Positions 16,997 to 25,454 of a stretch of DNA of 64,000 bases are shown here, piece by piece. Within the stretch, counting starts at the first letter, position 1. The number at the start of each line of letters is the position of its first letter. A program made the position numbers and the translations under genes. The DNA is from CAZDUS01 sp964535015 (GTDB lineage Bacteria; Verrucomicrobiota; Kiritimatiellia; CAIKKV01; CAITUY01): contig CAZHRU010000003.1 in assembly GCA_964535015.1 (NCBI GenBank), positions 4,647-68,646 on the forward strand. Direction: 5' to 3'. Under the pieces are notes generated by a model. It did not search any database and had not been told where the DNA came from. It saw only the letters and a list, made by a program, of their open reading frames with translations.

Positions 16997-18663
16997 GTGG
17001 GTTTCTCCTGTCGTACGGGTTGAAAGGGAGTGATGCCGATCAAGGTGCTTTCGATCAGTTCGTGCAATTCCCTCATGTTCCAGGGTTTGCGGAGGGAAGG
17101 GATGGAAAACCGGTTCAAGAGGTCCTTGGTGTTTTCATCCACTGAAGCCCCGGTGACGGCCACGATGGGGACAAGGCGGGTGGCGGGGGCCTCCTTGAGT
17201 TGGAGGATGACATCGGAGCCGTTCATGTCCTCGAGATGGATATCCATGAGGATCATGCTGGGCGGGGCATTCAGGGCGCGTCGGAGGATGGCCTCGCCGT
17301 CGGTGAGGGAATCCACCCGGTAGCCGCGGGCGATCAACTGGGCGGCCAGCAGGGCTTGGATGGAGAGGTTGCTGGTGGCGATGAGCAGGGAGGGAGTGGG
17401 GGCGACCGGCAGGGAGATGGTGACGCAGGTGCCGTTTGGGGCGTTTGGCGGGGGGCTGGCGATGTCGAGACTGCCGCCGTGGAGGTGCATGATCTCCTTG
17501 GAGATTGCCAGGCCCAGGCCGGTGCCGGAGATATGGGTCCCCACGCGGAAGTAACGCTCGGTTACACGTTGGAGGGCGGCGGGTGGAATGCCGATGCCGT
17601 TATCGGCAACGGAAATGGCCGCCAAGCCCGGCGGGTCACTTGCGGGGAAGATGCTGATGGTGATGCGTCCACCGGCGGGGGTGAACTTGATGGCGTTAGA
17701 CAGGATGTTCTGCAGGACGCGTTGAACCATGCCGGGGTCGCAGAGGACAAAGTCCAGACCGCGAGTGGCACCGACATTCAGGGTGAGGCGGGCCGCTTCG
17801 ATTTGGACGCGCAGGGAATCAGTGGTGCGGGAGATCAGGTAACGGAGGGGCGTGGCGACGGGGTTGATGGTCAGGGCATGGTTATCCAGGCGGCTGACAT
17901 CGAGGATGCGGTCAATGGTGCTCACGAGGCGTTCGCACTCTGAGTCGAACATTTTCAGGTAGCGGTTGGCCTGGTCGGGCAGGGGCCCCGCGATGCCCTT
18001 GAGCAGGTTACGGGTGCCGTACATGATGGACGTCAACGGGGTCTTGAGTTCGTGGGAGACATTGGCGACGAACTCCGATTTTTCCTTGTTGTGGCGTTCG
18101 AGTTTGACGATGGCTTCGCGCAGTTGCTGTTCCGTCCCGATACGGCGCGTGATTTCAGTCTGGAGGGCATCCACGGCCCTGGAGAGTTCGGCGGCGCGTT
18201 GCTGGACCCGTTCCTCAAGTTCGTCGCGGGAGGTGCGGAGTTCGACTTCGATGCGTTTGAGTTCAGCCTGGGCAAAGTGACGTTCGAGGGCGTGCCGGAT
18301 GACGCGTTCCAGCATTTCGGGTTCGAAGTGGCCCTTGATGAGGTAGTCGGCGGCGCCGCCATGGATGGCAAGGGTTTCGACGGTGCTGTCCTCCATGCCG
18401 GTCAGGACGACGAAGGGAGCATGGAAGCCTTTGGTTGCGGCGGCGCGCATCAATTCGAGGGCGTCATGACCGATGTCGAGTTTCAGGTCGGTGAGGCAGA
18501 GGTCATAGGTAGTGTTGGTGAGGCGGTCGAGAGCGTCGTCATAGGAGTAGGCGAGATCAGCGACGAAGCGGGAGGACTTGCTGCGGGCCAGCATGGCGCT
18601 CGTCAGCAGGGCATCCTCCCTGTTGTCATCCACCAGCAGTACTTTAATGGTATCCAGTCTCAT
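16993..18663 (-). CDS. Hybrid histidine kinase (REC-coil-HisKA-HATPase-REC)
   Basis: 556 residues. The N-terminal receiver (VLLVDDNREDA, LCLTDLKLD, VLTGMED, Lys in YLIKG) is followed by a coiled coil, a HisKA domain with the phospho-His in VANVSHELKTPL, a HATPase domain (DNGIGIPP, GTGLGLAIS) and a C-terminal receiver with acceptor Asp in MILMDIHLEDMNG. The C-terminal receiver has lost the usual N-terminal acidic pair (LLIATSNLS), so its phosphorylation may be weak. No membrane segment is present, so the protein is cytoplasmic. It is followed with a 4-base overlap by the tandem receiver gene, forming a two-gene phosphorelay unit. Confidence 0.92.
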   Translation of the reverse strand: MRLDTIKVLLVDDNREDALLTSAMLARSKSSRFVADLAYSYDDALDRLTNTTYDLCLTDLKLDIGHDALELMRAAATKGFHAPFVVLTGMEDSTVETLAIHGGAADYLIKGHFEPEMLERVIRHALERHFAQAELKRIEVELRTSRDELEERVQQRAAELSRAVDALQTEITRRIGTEQQLREAIVKLERHNKEKSEFVANVSHELKTPLTSIMYGTRNLLKGIAGPLPDQANRYLKMFDSECERLVSTIDRILDVSRLDNHALTINPVATPLRYLISRTTDSLRVQIEAARLTLNVGATRGLDFVLCDPGMVQRVLQNILSNAIKFTPAGGRITISIFPASDPPGLAAISVADNGIGIPPAALQRVTERYFRVGTHISGTGLGLAISKEIMHLHGGSLDIASPPPNAPNGTCVTISLPVAPTPSLLIATSNLSIQALLAAQLIARGYRVDSLTDGEAILRRALNAPPSMILMDIHLEDMNGSDVILQLKEAPATRLVPIVAVTGASVDENTKDLLNRFSIPSLRKPWNMRELHELIESTLIGITPFQPVRQEKPT

Positions 18664-18744
18664 GGTAGACGTTGGGGAACGACGTCTCGATCACTGACTG
18701 GAGAGTAACCCGTTTCCAGGGCATCCGGTCAAGTGAAATACACG

Positions 18745-19890
18745 TCAGAAAAGCCAGGAGAGGTCATCGTCGCTGGACGGCGGCCTGGTTTTTCGGCGGG
18801 GTTTGGAGGGTTTACGCGGGGGTGGGGGATGGGTTGCCTGCCATTCCAGTTCGGCTAACAGGGCATCGATGGAATTCAACTCGGTGGCGAGATCGTCCGC
18901 TTCGTCGGTAAGATCCGCGCGGATTCGCCGGATGAACGCGGGGTTCTTGATGCGGGTCTGGTAATCCCAGGCGGGGTTTGACTTGGCGCGCCGGATTTCC
19001 GAACGGGTGGATTGGAGGGATTGCTTCAGTTTGCGGATCAGAAGATGAATTGTGGAAACGGGGGTATGGGCGCCGAGGCCGGTTTCTTCGTTATCACAAC
19101 GGGCGAGGATGCTCTGGAGGGCCTGGGTATCATGTCGGGAATAGGCCGCCTGTGCCTCGTGCCAGAGGTTCTTACGGGCCTCGGACATGTGGCCGTGATG
19201 ATCGGGATGGAGGCGGCGGACGATGGCCCGGTAGAGTTCCTTGATGGTCTTTGTCTCGGCGTGTGATCGATGCGGGGTTCGTGCGGGAGGGCGGGCACCG
19301 AAGAAACTCTCGAAAAAGTCGCTGAAGTCATCGTAGTCGTTATCCGGGATTGATTCGAAGTCCTCGTCATCCAAGCCGAAGATGTCATTCCTGTCGTCGG
19401 CATCCTCCTCTGGGTCGTGGGCGTCGGGGTTCTGTTTGCGGCGTTGTTCCTCCTCCTGGGCCAGGCGGAGGTCTTCTTCTTCGGCCTCCTTGGGGTGGGC
19501 GCGGCGCCACTTGGCCTTGAGGTAGGCCTCGGGTTCGGAGAGGTTGCGGTGGCGGACAAGGAAACCGATTTCGTTGACTAGGGCCTGTTTGTCGCGGATT
19601 TTTTCAACCAGTTCGCGGGAGTTGGTGAGGATCTGGCCGAAGGTTTGATGGAGCCATGAGCGGAAGCCGGGGATATCGCGCTCGTGGTGTTGCTTCAATT
19701 GGGATTTCAGTTGTTCCAGGGAGCGTTCGTGTTTCTGGTAGTCCTTGAGTGCTTTCTTGCGGATGGTATTGGTGTTGAGGGGGATGATGCTTCGGATGGG
19801 GTTGGCGGGAGGGCGGGGAGCCAGCGGGGGGCGGCCGCGGCGGGGGGTGTACGGGACGGACAAGGGGCGGTATTTTCGTGACGGCGGCAT
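18745..19890 (-). CDS. J-domain-like protein with acidic central region
   Basis: 381 residues with no signal peptide. The N-terminus is basic and proline-rich (the first 45 residues), followed by a long helical region (ALKDYQKHERSLEQLKSQ and onward). A strongly acidic, low-complexity stretch lies at about 150-195 (DDRNDIFGLDDEDF, DNDYDDFSDFF). After it comes a J-like segment, IKELYRAIVRRLHPDHHG, containing the HPD tripeptide that DnaJ proteins use to stimulate DnaK, and then LWHEAQAAYSRHD. A further helical C-terminus follows. The HPD context supports a DnaK co-chaperone-like role, but I do not recognise the full protein and the client is unknown. It stands alone between the kinase pair and the SIMPL gene. 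Confidence 0.75.
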   Translation of the reverse strand: MPPSRKYRPLSVPYTPRRGRPPLAPRPPANPIRSIIPLNTNTIRKKALKDYQKHERSLEQLKSQLKQHHERDIPGFRSWLHQTFGQILTNSRELVEKIRDKQALVNEIGFLVRHRNLSEPEAYLKAKWRRAHPKEAEEEDLRLAQEEEQRRKQNPDAHDPEEDADDRNDIFGLDDEDFESIPDNDYDDFSDFFESFFGARPPARTPHRSHAETKTIKELYRAIVRRLHPDHHGHMSEARKNLWHEAQAAYSRHDTQALQSILARCDNEETGLGAHTPVSTIHLLIRKLKQSLQSTRSEIRRAKSNPAWDYQTRIKNPAFIRRIRADLTDEADDLATELNSIDALLAELEWQATHPPPPRKPSKPRRKTRPPSSDDDLSWLF

Positions 19891-19932
19891 GACGTGTGGC
19901 TTAAGAGAAAGTGCGATGGTGAGGGGTGATGT

Positions 19933-20670
19933 TTACGGGGCGGAGTCGATGGCGTAGTCGAGGGTCACGACGGCCTTGGCGGTCTTCTCAATGGAGGAGG
20001 TGTCGTACTCGCCATATCCGGAAGTGTCGGTGGAGTGCCGTTCGGTGATCTGAAAGACGCCCTGTTGCGCGGAGATCAGGGAGCCCACTTTGCCTTTGCT
20101 GCCTTTGGCGAGGGCCAGGGCACGACGGTAACCGTCATCGGTCGCCTGGGCGAGTAACCGGAGTTTCGTATCCTTCAGATCGGTGACCATGAACATGGGG
20201 GCGGAGGCCCTGATATCCACATCGTCCCGGATCAGGTCCGTGATGCGGGTGGCGGTGTCACGGATGAGGACGACATTGGTGGAGGTGACGGTAATGTCCT
20301 GGGTTACATCGTAATATTCGGTCTCGTTGGTTTCTTTGCCTTGGAGATCGCGTTTGGCGACTTTGGAGTTGTTGATGGTGTGAAGTACCGTTTCACTGTC
20401 GCGCAGACCCATTTGTTTTATGAGGGCGAGGGTGGCGTTGCGGCTGGACTGCAGTTTGTCGTAGGCGTCTTTCATGCTGTTCCCGCGCGCGGAACAGGTG
20501 CAGGAGAATTTGCCGACATCGGAGGTGATATCGGCCTCGGCGTAACCTTTCACGGTGATGGCCTGTTCATGGCGGATGCGGAGGAAGAACTTGGAGAGCA
20601 TCGAGGCCGACAGGATCATGCCTGCCGCCAGGATGAGGGCGGCGAGGGAGAGTTTCATCAGGTTATTCAT
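19933..20670 (-). CDS. SIMPL-domain (DUF541) exported protein
   Basis: 245 residues from the ATG at 20670. The earlier in-frame start at 20838 lies inside the aroK portion of the preceding gene and is not needed. One N-terminal hydrophobic helix (LAALILAAGMILSASML) serves as signal or anchor. The SIMPL core is recognisable from ITVKGYAEADITSDVGKFS and repeats of the YDVTQDITVTS type. SIMPL proteins are periplasmic or surface proteins of poorly defined function. The start overlaps the end of the pyrC-aroK gene by 8 bases, so the two are co-transcribed. Confidence 0.88.
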   Translation of the reverse strand: MNNLMKLSLAALILAAGMILSASMLSKFFLRIRHEQAITVKGYAEADITSDVGKFSCTCSARGNSMKDAYDKLQSSRNATLALIKQMGLRDSETVLHTINNSKVAKRDLQGKETNETEYYDVTQDITVTSTNVVLIRDTATRITDLIRDDVDIRASAPMFMVTDLKDTKLRLLAQATDDGYRRALALAKGSKGKVGSLISAQQGVFQITERHSTDTSGYGEYDTSSIEKTAKAVVTLDYAIDSAP

Positions 20671-22540
20671 GGGGGGCCTTTGGGTTTGAGGTGTTTGTGT
20701 TATGGAGGCGAAGGATGGTTTCGACCACTTTGGCGGGGGAGAGGATATCGGTGTCGATCTGGTGGGGTATGGATCCGTACAGGGATTTTCGTTTTTCGAG
20801 CAACTCCCGGATACGCTGGAGGCGGTCCTGCTCCTCAAGGAGGGGGCGGTGGTTTGCCTTGGCGGTGCGCTTGAAGATGGTATCGGGCGAGGCAGTCAGG
20901 CAGACCATCAGGCCGGTGCGCTGGTAATCGCGGATGTTGTCGGGGTTAAGGACGACCCCGCCGCCACAACCGATCACCAGTCCCTGGCGGGCGGATAATT
21001 CCTTGGTGAGTTCGCGTTCCATGTTGCGGAAATGGGGTTCGCCCTCCTCGGCAAAGATACGGGTGATGGATTTGCCGGCTCGCGCCTCGATCATGTGGTC
21101 CATGTCGATGAACTCCATGTTGAGTCGGTTGGCCAGTTGTTTGCCGACGGTGGTTTTTCCGGTTCCCATAAAGCCCATGAGGACGATGTTCTTTTGGGAA
21201 GGATTGATGGTTGATGGTTGATGGTTGATGGAAGAGGAGAAGACCTGGATGCCGTCGCGGAAGGTCATGACGGCGCGTCCCTGGAGGGACCAGCCTTCGA
21301 ACGGGGTGTTGCGGGATTTCGAGGCAAAGGAGTCGGCATGGACAGTCCATTCGGTGTTCAGGTCGAGGAGGACCAGGTTGGCGGGTTGGCCCAGGGCGAG
21401 GCTGGGGGGTGGCAGGCCCAGGATGGCGGCGGGGCCGGTGGTCCAGCGGGCCACCCAGTCCGTCAGGGAAAGGAGTCCTTTGCGGACGAGGAGGGAGAAG
21501 GTGACGCCGACGGCGGTTTCGAGGCCGATGACGCCGAAGGGGGCCCCGGTGAAACCGCGGGCCTTGGAAGCGGCGGTGTGGGGCGCGTGATCGGTGGCGA
21601 AGCAGGCGATGGTGCCATCAACGAGGCCATGTATGAGTTCCTCGCGATCGGCGAAGGATCGCAGGGGTGGATTCATCTTGAAGGCATCCGCACAGTCGGG
21701 GCGGACGTCGTCATCGGTCAGGGCGAGATGATGGGGGGTCAGTTCGGCAGAGACGTGGAGTCCGCGTTGTTGGGCGTTGCGGATCAGTCTGACGGATTCA
21801 CCGGCGGAGAGGTGTTGGATATGGATGGCGCCGCCGGTGGTTTCGGCCAGGCGGATATCGCGGGCGACGATGGCGGTCTCGGCTTCGGAGGGAATGCCGG
21901 GCAGGTTGAGGGTTTGGGATCGGAGTCCATCATGCATGACGCCGTTGCCGGCGAGGCGCGGGTCGAGGGCGTGATCCATGAGCGGGTGACCGGTGGCGGC
22001 AGAGCGCCGCATGGCTTCCTCCATGAGGGAGGTATTGGTGACGGTGCAACCGTCGTCGGTAAAGGCCACGGCGCCGGCCCGGGCAAGCGCCTCGATATCG
22101 GTGAGGGCGTGGCCGGCGCGGTTGCGGGTGATGCAGGGGGCGGGCAGGACACGGGCGAGGTTGGCGGCGGCGGCGCGGGTGGCGAGGGTGGCGATCTCGG
22201 CCGGGCAATCCATGGCGGGATTGGTGTTTGGCATGGCGACGATGGTGGTGAAGCCGCCTTGGACAGCGGCCCGGCAGGCGGTTTCGACGGATTCCGCCGC
22301 TTCGTTGCCGGGCTGGCGCAAATGGACATGCAGGTCAATCAGGCCCGGCACGGCCACAAGGTTGGTGCCGTCAATGACGGTACAGTCCGGGGGAAGGGAG
22401 GAATGGTTGATGGTTAATGGTTGATGGAGAATGGGGAGAGGGGCAAAGACGCCGTTTTGGATGAAGAGGTCGCCGATGAAATCCCGGTTTGAGACGGGGT
22501 CCACGATGCGGGCGTTCTTGATATACCATGAAGGGTTCAT
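20663..22540 (-). CDS. pyrC-aroK: Dihydroorotase-shikimate kinase fusion (PyrC-AroK)
   Basis: 625 residues in one uninterrupted frame from the ATG at 22540. Residues ~1-435 are a class I dihydroorotase with the metal motif DLHVHLRQPG and the catalytic Asp in FATDHAPHT. This enzyme closes carbamoyl-aspartate to dihydroorotate in pyrimidine synthesis. Residues ~450-625 are shikimate kinase with Walker A GFMGTGKTTVG, shikimate-binding DMDHMIE and GEPHFRNME, and GCGGGVV, which phosphorylates shikimate in aromatic amino-acid synthesis. The linker (INHQPSTIN) and an insertion near residue 40 (HQPLTINHS) are translated copies of the TTGATGG heptad repeat. The pathways are unrelated, so the fusion is probably accidental, although an internal AroK start cannot be excluded. 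Confidence 0.9.
   Translation of the reverse strand: MNPSWYIKNARIVDPVSNRDFIGDLFIQNGVFAPLPILHQPLTINHSSLPPDCTVIDGTNLVAVPGLIDLHVHLRQPGNEAAESVETACRAAVQGGFTTIVAMPNTNPAMDCPAEIATLATRAAAANLARVLPAPCITRNRAGHALTDIEALARAGAVAFTDDGCTVTNTSLMEEAMRRSAATGHPLMDHALDPRLAGNGVMHDGLRSQTLNLPGIPSEAETAIVARDIRLAETTGGAIHIQHLSAGESVRLIRNAQQRGLHVSAELTPHHLALTDDDVRPDCADAFKMNPPLRSFADREELIHGLVDGTIACFATDHAPHTAASKARGFTGAPFGVIGLETAVGVTFSLLVRKGLLSLTDWVARWTTGPAAILGLPPPSLALGQPANLVLLDLNTEWTVHADSFASKSRNTPFEGWSLQGRAVMTFRDGIQVFSSSINHQPSTINPSQKNIVLMGFMGTGKTTVGKQLANRLNMEFIDMDHMIEARAGKSITRIFAEEGEPHFRNMERELTKELSARQGLVIGCGGGVVLNPDNIRDYQRTGLMVCLTASPDTIFKRTAKANHRPLLEEQDRLQRIRELLEKRKSLYGSIPHQIDTDILSPAKVVETILRLHNTNTSNPKAPHE
21204..21231. repeat. 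TTGATGG heptad repeat (4 perfect copies) in the PyrC-AroK linker
   Basis: Four tandem TTGATGG units. On the gene strand the unit is CCATCAA. Because 7 is not a multiple of 3, any frame reads the same seven-residue cycle PSTINHQ without a stop. On the other strand it contains TGA. The element forms the junction between the dihydroorotase and shikimate kinase halves. Confidence 0.9.
22403..22427. repeat. TTGATGG-type heptad repeat inside pyrC
   Basis: ATGG followed by TTGATGG, TTAATGG and TTGATGG. It is translated on the minus strand as a HQPLTINH-like insertion near the N-terminus of the dihydroorotase, in a surface-loop position before the DLHVH metal motif. Confidence 0.8.
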
Positions 22541-22572
22541 ATGTCGGACTTGATGTATACACCAGCGGCGGC

Positions 22573-22600
22573 TTGACAGAAAAGCGATAAATGGTAGTTT
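22573..22600 (+). promoter_or_regulatory. Sigma-70-type promoter of rpmH
   Basis: A perfect -35 box TTGACA at 22573-22578 and TAGTTT at 22595-22600 with a 16-base spacer, about 45 bases before the rpmH start. The -10 box is weak, but the position fits a strong ribosomal-protein promoter diverging from pyrC-aroK. Confidence 0.6.
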
Positions 22601-22645
22601 GAACCCCTTTTCAGTGGGATTGCAGAGGTTAGTGAGGGACAAACG

Positions 22646-22780
22646 ATGAAGATGACGTATCAGCCGAAGAAGAAGAAGCGCCAGCGCAAGTGTGGTTTCA
22701 GGAAACGTATGAAGACGGTTGGAGGCCGCAGGGTGATTGCCAGTCGCCGTCAAAAGGGTCGGAAAAAGCTTTCCGAGTAA
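22646..22780 (+). CDS. rpmH: 50S ribosomal protein L34
   Basis: 44 residues, extremely basic, with the L34 signature TYQPKKKKRQRK at the N-terminus and then CGFRKRMKTVGGRRVIASR. L34 is a small protein of the large ribosomal subunit near the exit region. It starts the conserved rpmH-rnpA-yidD-yidC gene order. In many bacteria dnaA and oriC lie just upstream of rpmH, but here pyrC-aroK occupies that position. Confidence 0.97.
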   Translation: MKMTYQPKKKKRQRKCGFRKRMKTVGGRRVIASRRQKGRKKLSE

Positions 22781-22951
22781 CAGCGCCTGTTCGGCCCGAA
22801 GGGGCAGGGAACGACGATGAACGCCGTTACCCGCAGGCGTGTGGAGGCAACTCCACGCTGGCGGGTGGCGCTTTGCCCGGGTGGGCAGAGCCGGCGTTCA
22901 TTTTGTGTTTCAGGAGGCGGTTCGCGGGAATGGCGGGCATGGAAGAATGCG

Positions 22952-23341
22952 ATGACGACAGACCGGACAGCCGAATCAGGGAAGGTGAAGCGGCCGGACG
23001 TCGGGTTGTGCCGGGCCCAGCGGTTGACCCGGCCTGAGGATTTTACGGCCATCTATGAGCAGGGCCGGTCCATGGCGGGGCGGTGCATGGTGTTGTGGGT
23101 GGGGAAAGGGCCGGGCACGTCGCTGCGTCTGGGCGTGGTGGCCAGTCGTGTGATTGGCGACGCGGTGCGCCGGAACCGGGCGAAGCGGCGGTTGCGGGAA
23201 GTCTGGCGACTGAACCGGCACCGGTGGACGGCGGATGTGGATGTTATTCTGGTGGCCCGGCGGACGATTATTTTGGCGAGCTGGGAGGACGTGGTGGCTG
23301 ACCTTCTGAAACTGGCGCGAAAGGCGGGACTGGGGGCATGA
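22952..23341 (+). CDS. rnpA: Ribonuclease P protein component
   Basis: 129 residues from the ATG at 22952. The frame is open back to 22817, but the added 45 residues are unlike the family, and GGAAG precedes the chosen ATG. Signatures are the N-terminal RLTRPEDFTAIYEQG and the RNA-binding RNR motif in RRNRAKRRLREVW. It binds the RNase P RNA and helps 5' processing of tRNA precursors. The last four bases overlap the start of yidD. Confidence 0.95.
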   Translation: MTTDRTAESGKVKRPDVGLCRAQRLTRPEDFTAIYEQGRSMAGRCMVLWVGKGPGTSLRLGVVASRVIGDAVRRNRAKRRLREVWRLNRHRWTADVDVILVARRTIILASWEDVVADLLKLARKAGLGA

Positions 23342-23586
23342 TCCGCAAGGCGTTCATTCTGCTGATCAAAGGGTATCAGCGCAGTCTGGCGTTGATCCTT
23401 GGCGGGCAGTGCCGGTTTTATCCGACCTGTTCGGCGTATGGAATTGAGGCGATTGAGACGCATGGGGTCCTGCGGGGAATCCTGTTGGGGGCCCGGCGTG
23501 TGGTGCGGTGTCATCCCTTTCATCCGGGAGGCGTGGATCCGGTTCCGCCGCGGGTGGAGCGGGGTGGTGTCGTGCGAGAACGATAA
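23338..23586 (+). CDS. yidD: Membrane protein insertion efficiency factor YidD
   Basis: 82 residues with the family hallmarks YQRSLALILGGQCRFYPTCS and a later CHPFHPGGVDPVP. It is a small peripheral membrane protein thought to assist YidC-dependent insertion. It overlaps rnpA by ATGA and precedes yidC, the usual order. Confidence 0.96.
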   Translation: MIRKAFILLIKGYQRSLALILGGQCRFYPTCSAYGIEAIETHGVLRGILLGARRVVRCHPFHPGGVDPVPPRVERGGVVRER

Positions 23587-23621
23587 GACGGGCTGGGAAA
23601 CAGCCCTTTGGAGTACAGGCG

Positions 23622-25430
23622 ATGAGCAAGCAGAAATTACCGATCAAAGACATCCTGATAATCGCGGCGCTGTTTGGCGCCATGTTGGCCTGGGGGCCTG
23701 TGTACCAGAAGTTCCTGGCACCGCCGCCCGTGGCGGTGACGCCCGGCGTTGTCACGGAGGCCACCACTAATGCGGTGCCGCCGCCAGTCGAGGTAGTGGC
23801 GCCAGTCGTCGTCAAGGCGCAACCGGCGGTGGTGGATGCGCCGGTGTTGCAGGCGGCCACCACTGCGCGGAGGCCCGAGGAAACCTTCGTCATCAGCAAC
23901 CAGTTTATTCATGCGACCCTGACGTCGCGCGGGGGCGGCGTGGTGTCCGTTGAGTTGCCGTCTTTTTCGGTGACCAAGAAGGATCTGCGTCCGGTGGTGT
24001 TGGATTTCAAACGGTTCCCGGCACTGGCGTACGAAGGCTGGGAAGGATTGGATGTCGGCGCTGATTATTCGATCACGGTGCTTTCCAACGGTGTGGCGGC
24101 CCGGTTGGAAGCGACGCGGGCGGACGGGGTCCGGTTGGAGCGCCATATTGCGCTGGGCGAACGTTACCTGCTGACGGTGCAGGATCGTCTGATCAACACG
24201 GCTGGCGAGGTGCGGGCGGTACCGGCGGTGGCGATGACATTGGGCGACATGGAGATGCTCGAGGGTGAGGAGCGGATGACCGGGGTGGAGTTTCTGGGGA
24301 TTGACTCCCTGCCGTCGGCGGGTGGCGGAGGGGTGCGGCACTGGATGAGCAAGCGGTGGTTTTCGGATGATCTGACGGTGGCGGACTATTTTCAGGAGGA
24401 ACCGATTCGCGGTCACGGTTGCATTGGCCGGCCGAAGATGACCAAACCGCTGCCACACCGCGTCCGGGAGCGGATCAGCCAGAACATGGATTGGGTGGCG
24501 GCGAGGAACAAGTATTTCGTGCAGATCCTGGCGCCGCAAGGCGGGGCGGTGGGGTGTGATCTGATTGCCGACCGGGAGGTGGATCCCACGGAGGATCCCG
24601 CGCAGAGCCGGTCATGGGCCAGTGTGGCGGTGCCTTTGCGCGTGGCGGGTGCGGTGCGGTTCCCTGAACGGGTGCTGGCGCCGGGCGAGGCGGCGGTGCG
24701 TTCGCTGGAGTACTATGTCGGGCCGAAGGAGCTTTCCACCATCAGGCCGCTGGGTCGTCACATGAAGGAAGTGATGGACTTCGGAACGTTGAAGTGGGTT
24801 TGCGAGATTCTGGTTGTGGCGCTGACCTGGCTATACGCGGTGATTCCCAACTACGGGGTGGCGATCATCCTGTTGACCCTGATCGTGCGGGTGATCTTCT
24901 GGCCCCTGACGCACAAGGGTACGGAGAGTATGAAGCGGATGCAGGAACTGCAGCCGAAGGTGAAGGCGTTGCAGGATCAATACCGCGACAAGCCGCAGAA
25001 GCTTCAGCAGGAGACCATGGCGTTATACCGGGAAAACAAGGTCAATCCGCTGGGCGGGTGTCTGCCGATGCTGATCCAGATTCCGGTGTTCTTTGCTTTG
25101 TTCAATGTGCTGCGCAGCGGGATTGAGTTGCGTTATGCGGGGTTCCTGTGGATTGGCGACTTGAGCGCCGCGGAGAACCTGTTGGCGGGGGTGTTGCCTT
25201 TCCCGATCAACATCCTGCCGCTCGTGATGGCGGCCACGCAGGCGTGGCAGCAGCATCTGACGCCTTCGGCGGGCGACCCGGCGCAACAGAAGATGATGAT
25301 GTTCATGCCGGTGATCATGTTGCTGTTCCTGTACTCCATGCCGTCAGGGCTGGTGTTGTACTGGACGGCCAACCAGGTGATGATGATCGTCCAGTTGTTA
25401 TGGCAGCGGCGGATGAAGAAGAATGGTTAA
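23622..25430 (+). CDS. yidC: Membrane protein insertase YidC
   Basis: 602 residues from the ATG at 23622. The N-terminal helix (DILIIAALFGAMLAW) is followed by a Pro/Val-rich linker and the large periplasmic beta-domain of Gram-negative YidC (FVISNQFIHATLTSRGG). The C-terminal 60 kDa inner-membrane-protein core has five helices (LYAVIPNYGVAIILLTLIVR, PLTHKGTESMKRMQELQPKV, LGGCLPMLIQIPVFFALFNV). It inserts and folds inner-membrane proteins alone or with SecYEG. Its stop codon TAA lies inside a heptad repeat (25423-25447), so the repeat supplies the gene end. Confidence 0.97.
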   Translation: MSKQKLPIKDILIIAALFGAMLAWGPVYQKFLAPPPVAVTPGVVTEATTNAVPPPVEVVAPVVVKAQPAVVDAPVLQAATTARRPEETFVISNQFIHATLTSRGGGVVSVELPSFSVTKKDLRPVVLDFKRFPALAYEGWEGLDVGADYSITVLSNGVAARLEATRADGVRLERHIALGERYLLTVQDRLINTAGEVRAVPAVAMTLGDMEMLEGEERMTGVEFLGIDSLPSAGGGGVRHWMSKRWFSDDLTVADYFQEEPIRGHGCIGRPKMTKPLPHRVRERISQNMDWVAARNKYFVQILAPQGGAVGCDLIADREVDPTEDPAQSRSWASVAVPLRVAGAVRFPERVLAPGEAAVRSLEYYVGPKELSTIRPLGRHMKEVMDFGTLKWVCEILVVALTWLYAVIPNYGVAIILLTLIVRVIFWPLTHKGTESMKRMQELQPKVKALQDQYRDKPQKLQQETMALYRENKVNPLGGCLPMLIQIPVFFALFNVLRSGIELRYAGFLWIGDLSAAENLLAGVLPFPINILPLVMAATQAWQQHLTPSAGDPAQQKMMMFMPVIMLLFLYSMPSGLVLYWTANQVMMIVQLLWQRRMKKNG

Positions 25431-25447
25431 TGGTTCATGGTTGATGG
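25423..25447. repeat. TTGATGG-type heptad repeat between yidC and plsY
   Basis: ATGG then TTAATGG, TTCATGG and TTGATGG. The first unit provides the yidC stop codon, and the last abuts the plsY ribosome binding site. It is the same family as the repeats at 21204 and 22403. Confidence 0.85.
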
Positions 25448-25454
25448 GGGAAAT

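Noticed and set aside
22541..22645. oriC or dnaA next to rpmH.
   Set aside because: No dnaA gene or cluster of DnaA boxes was seen; pyrC-aroK occupies the expected place.
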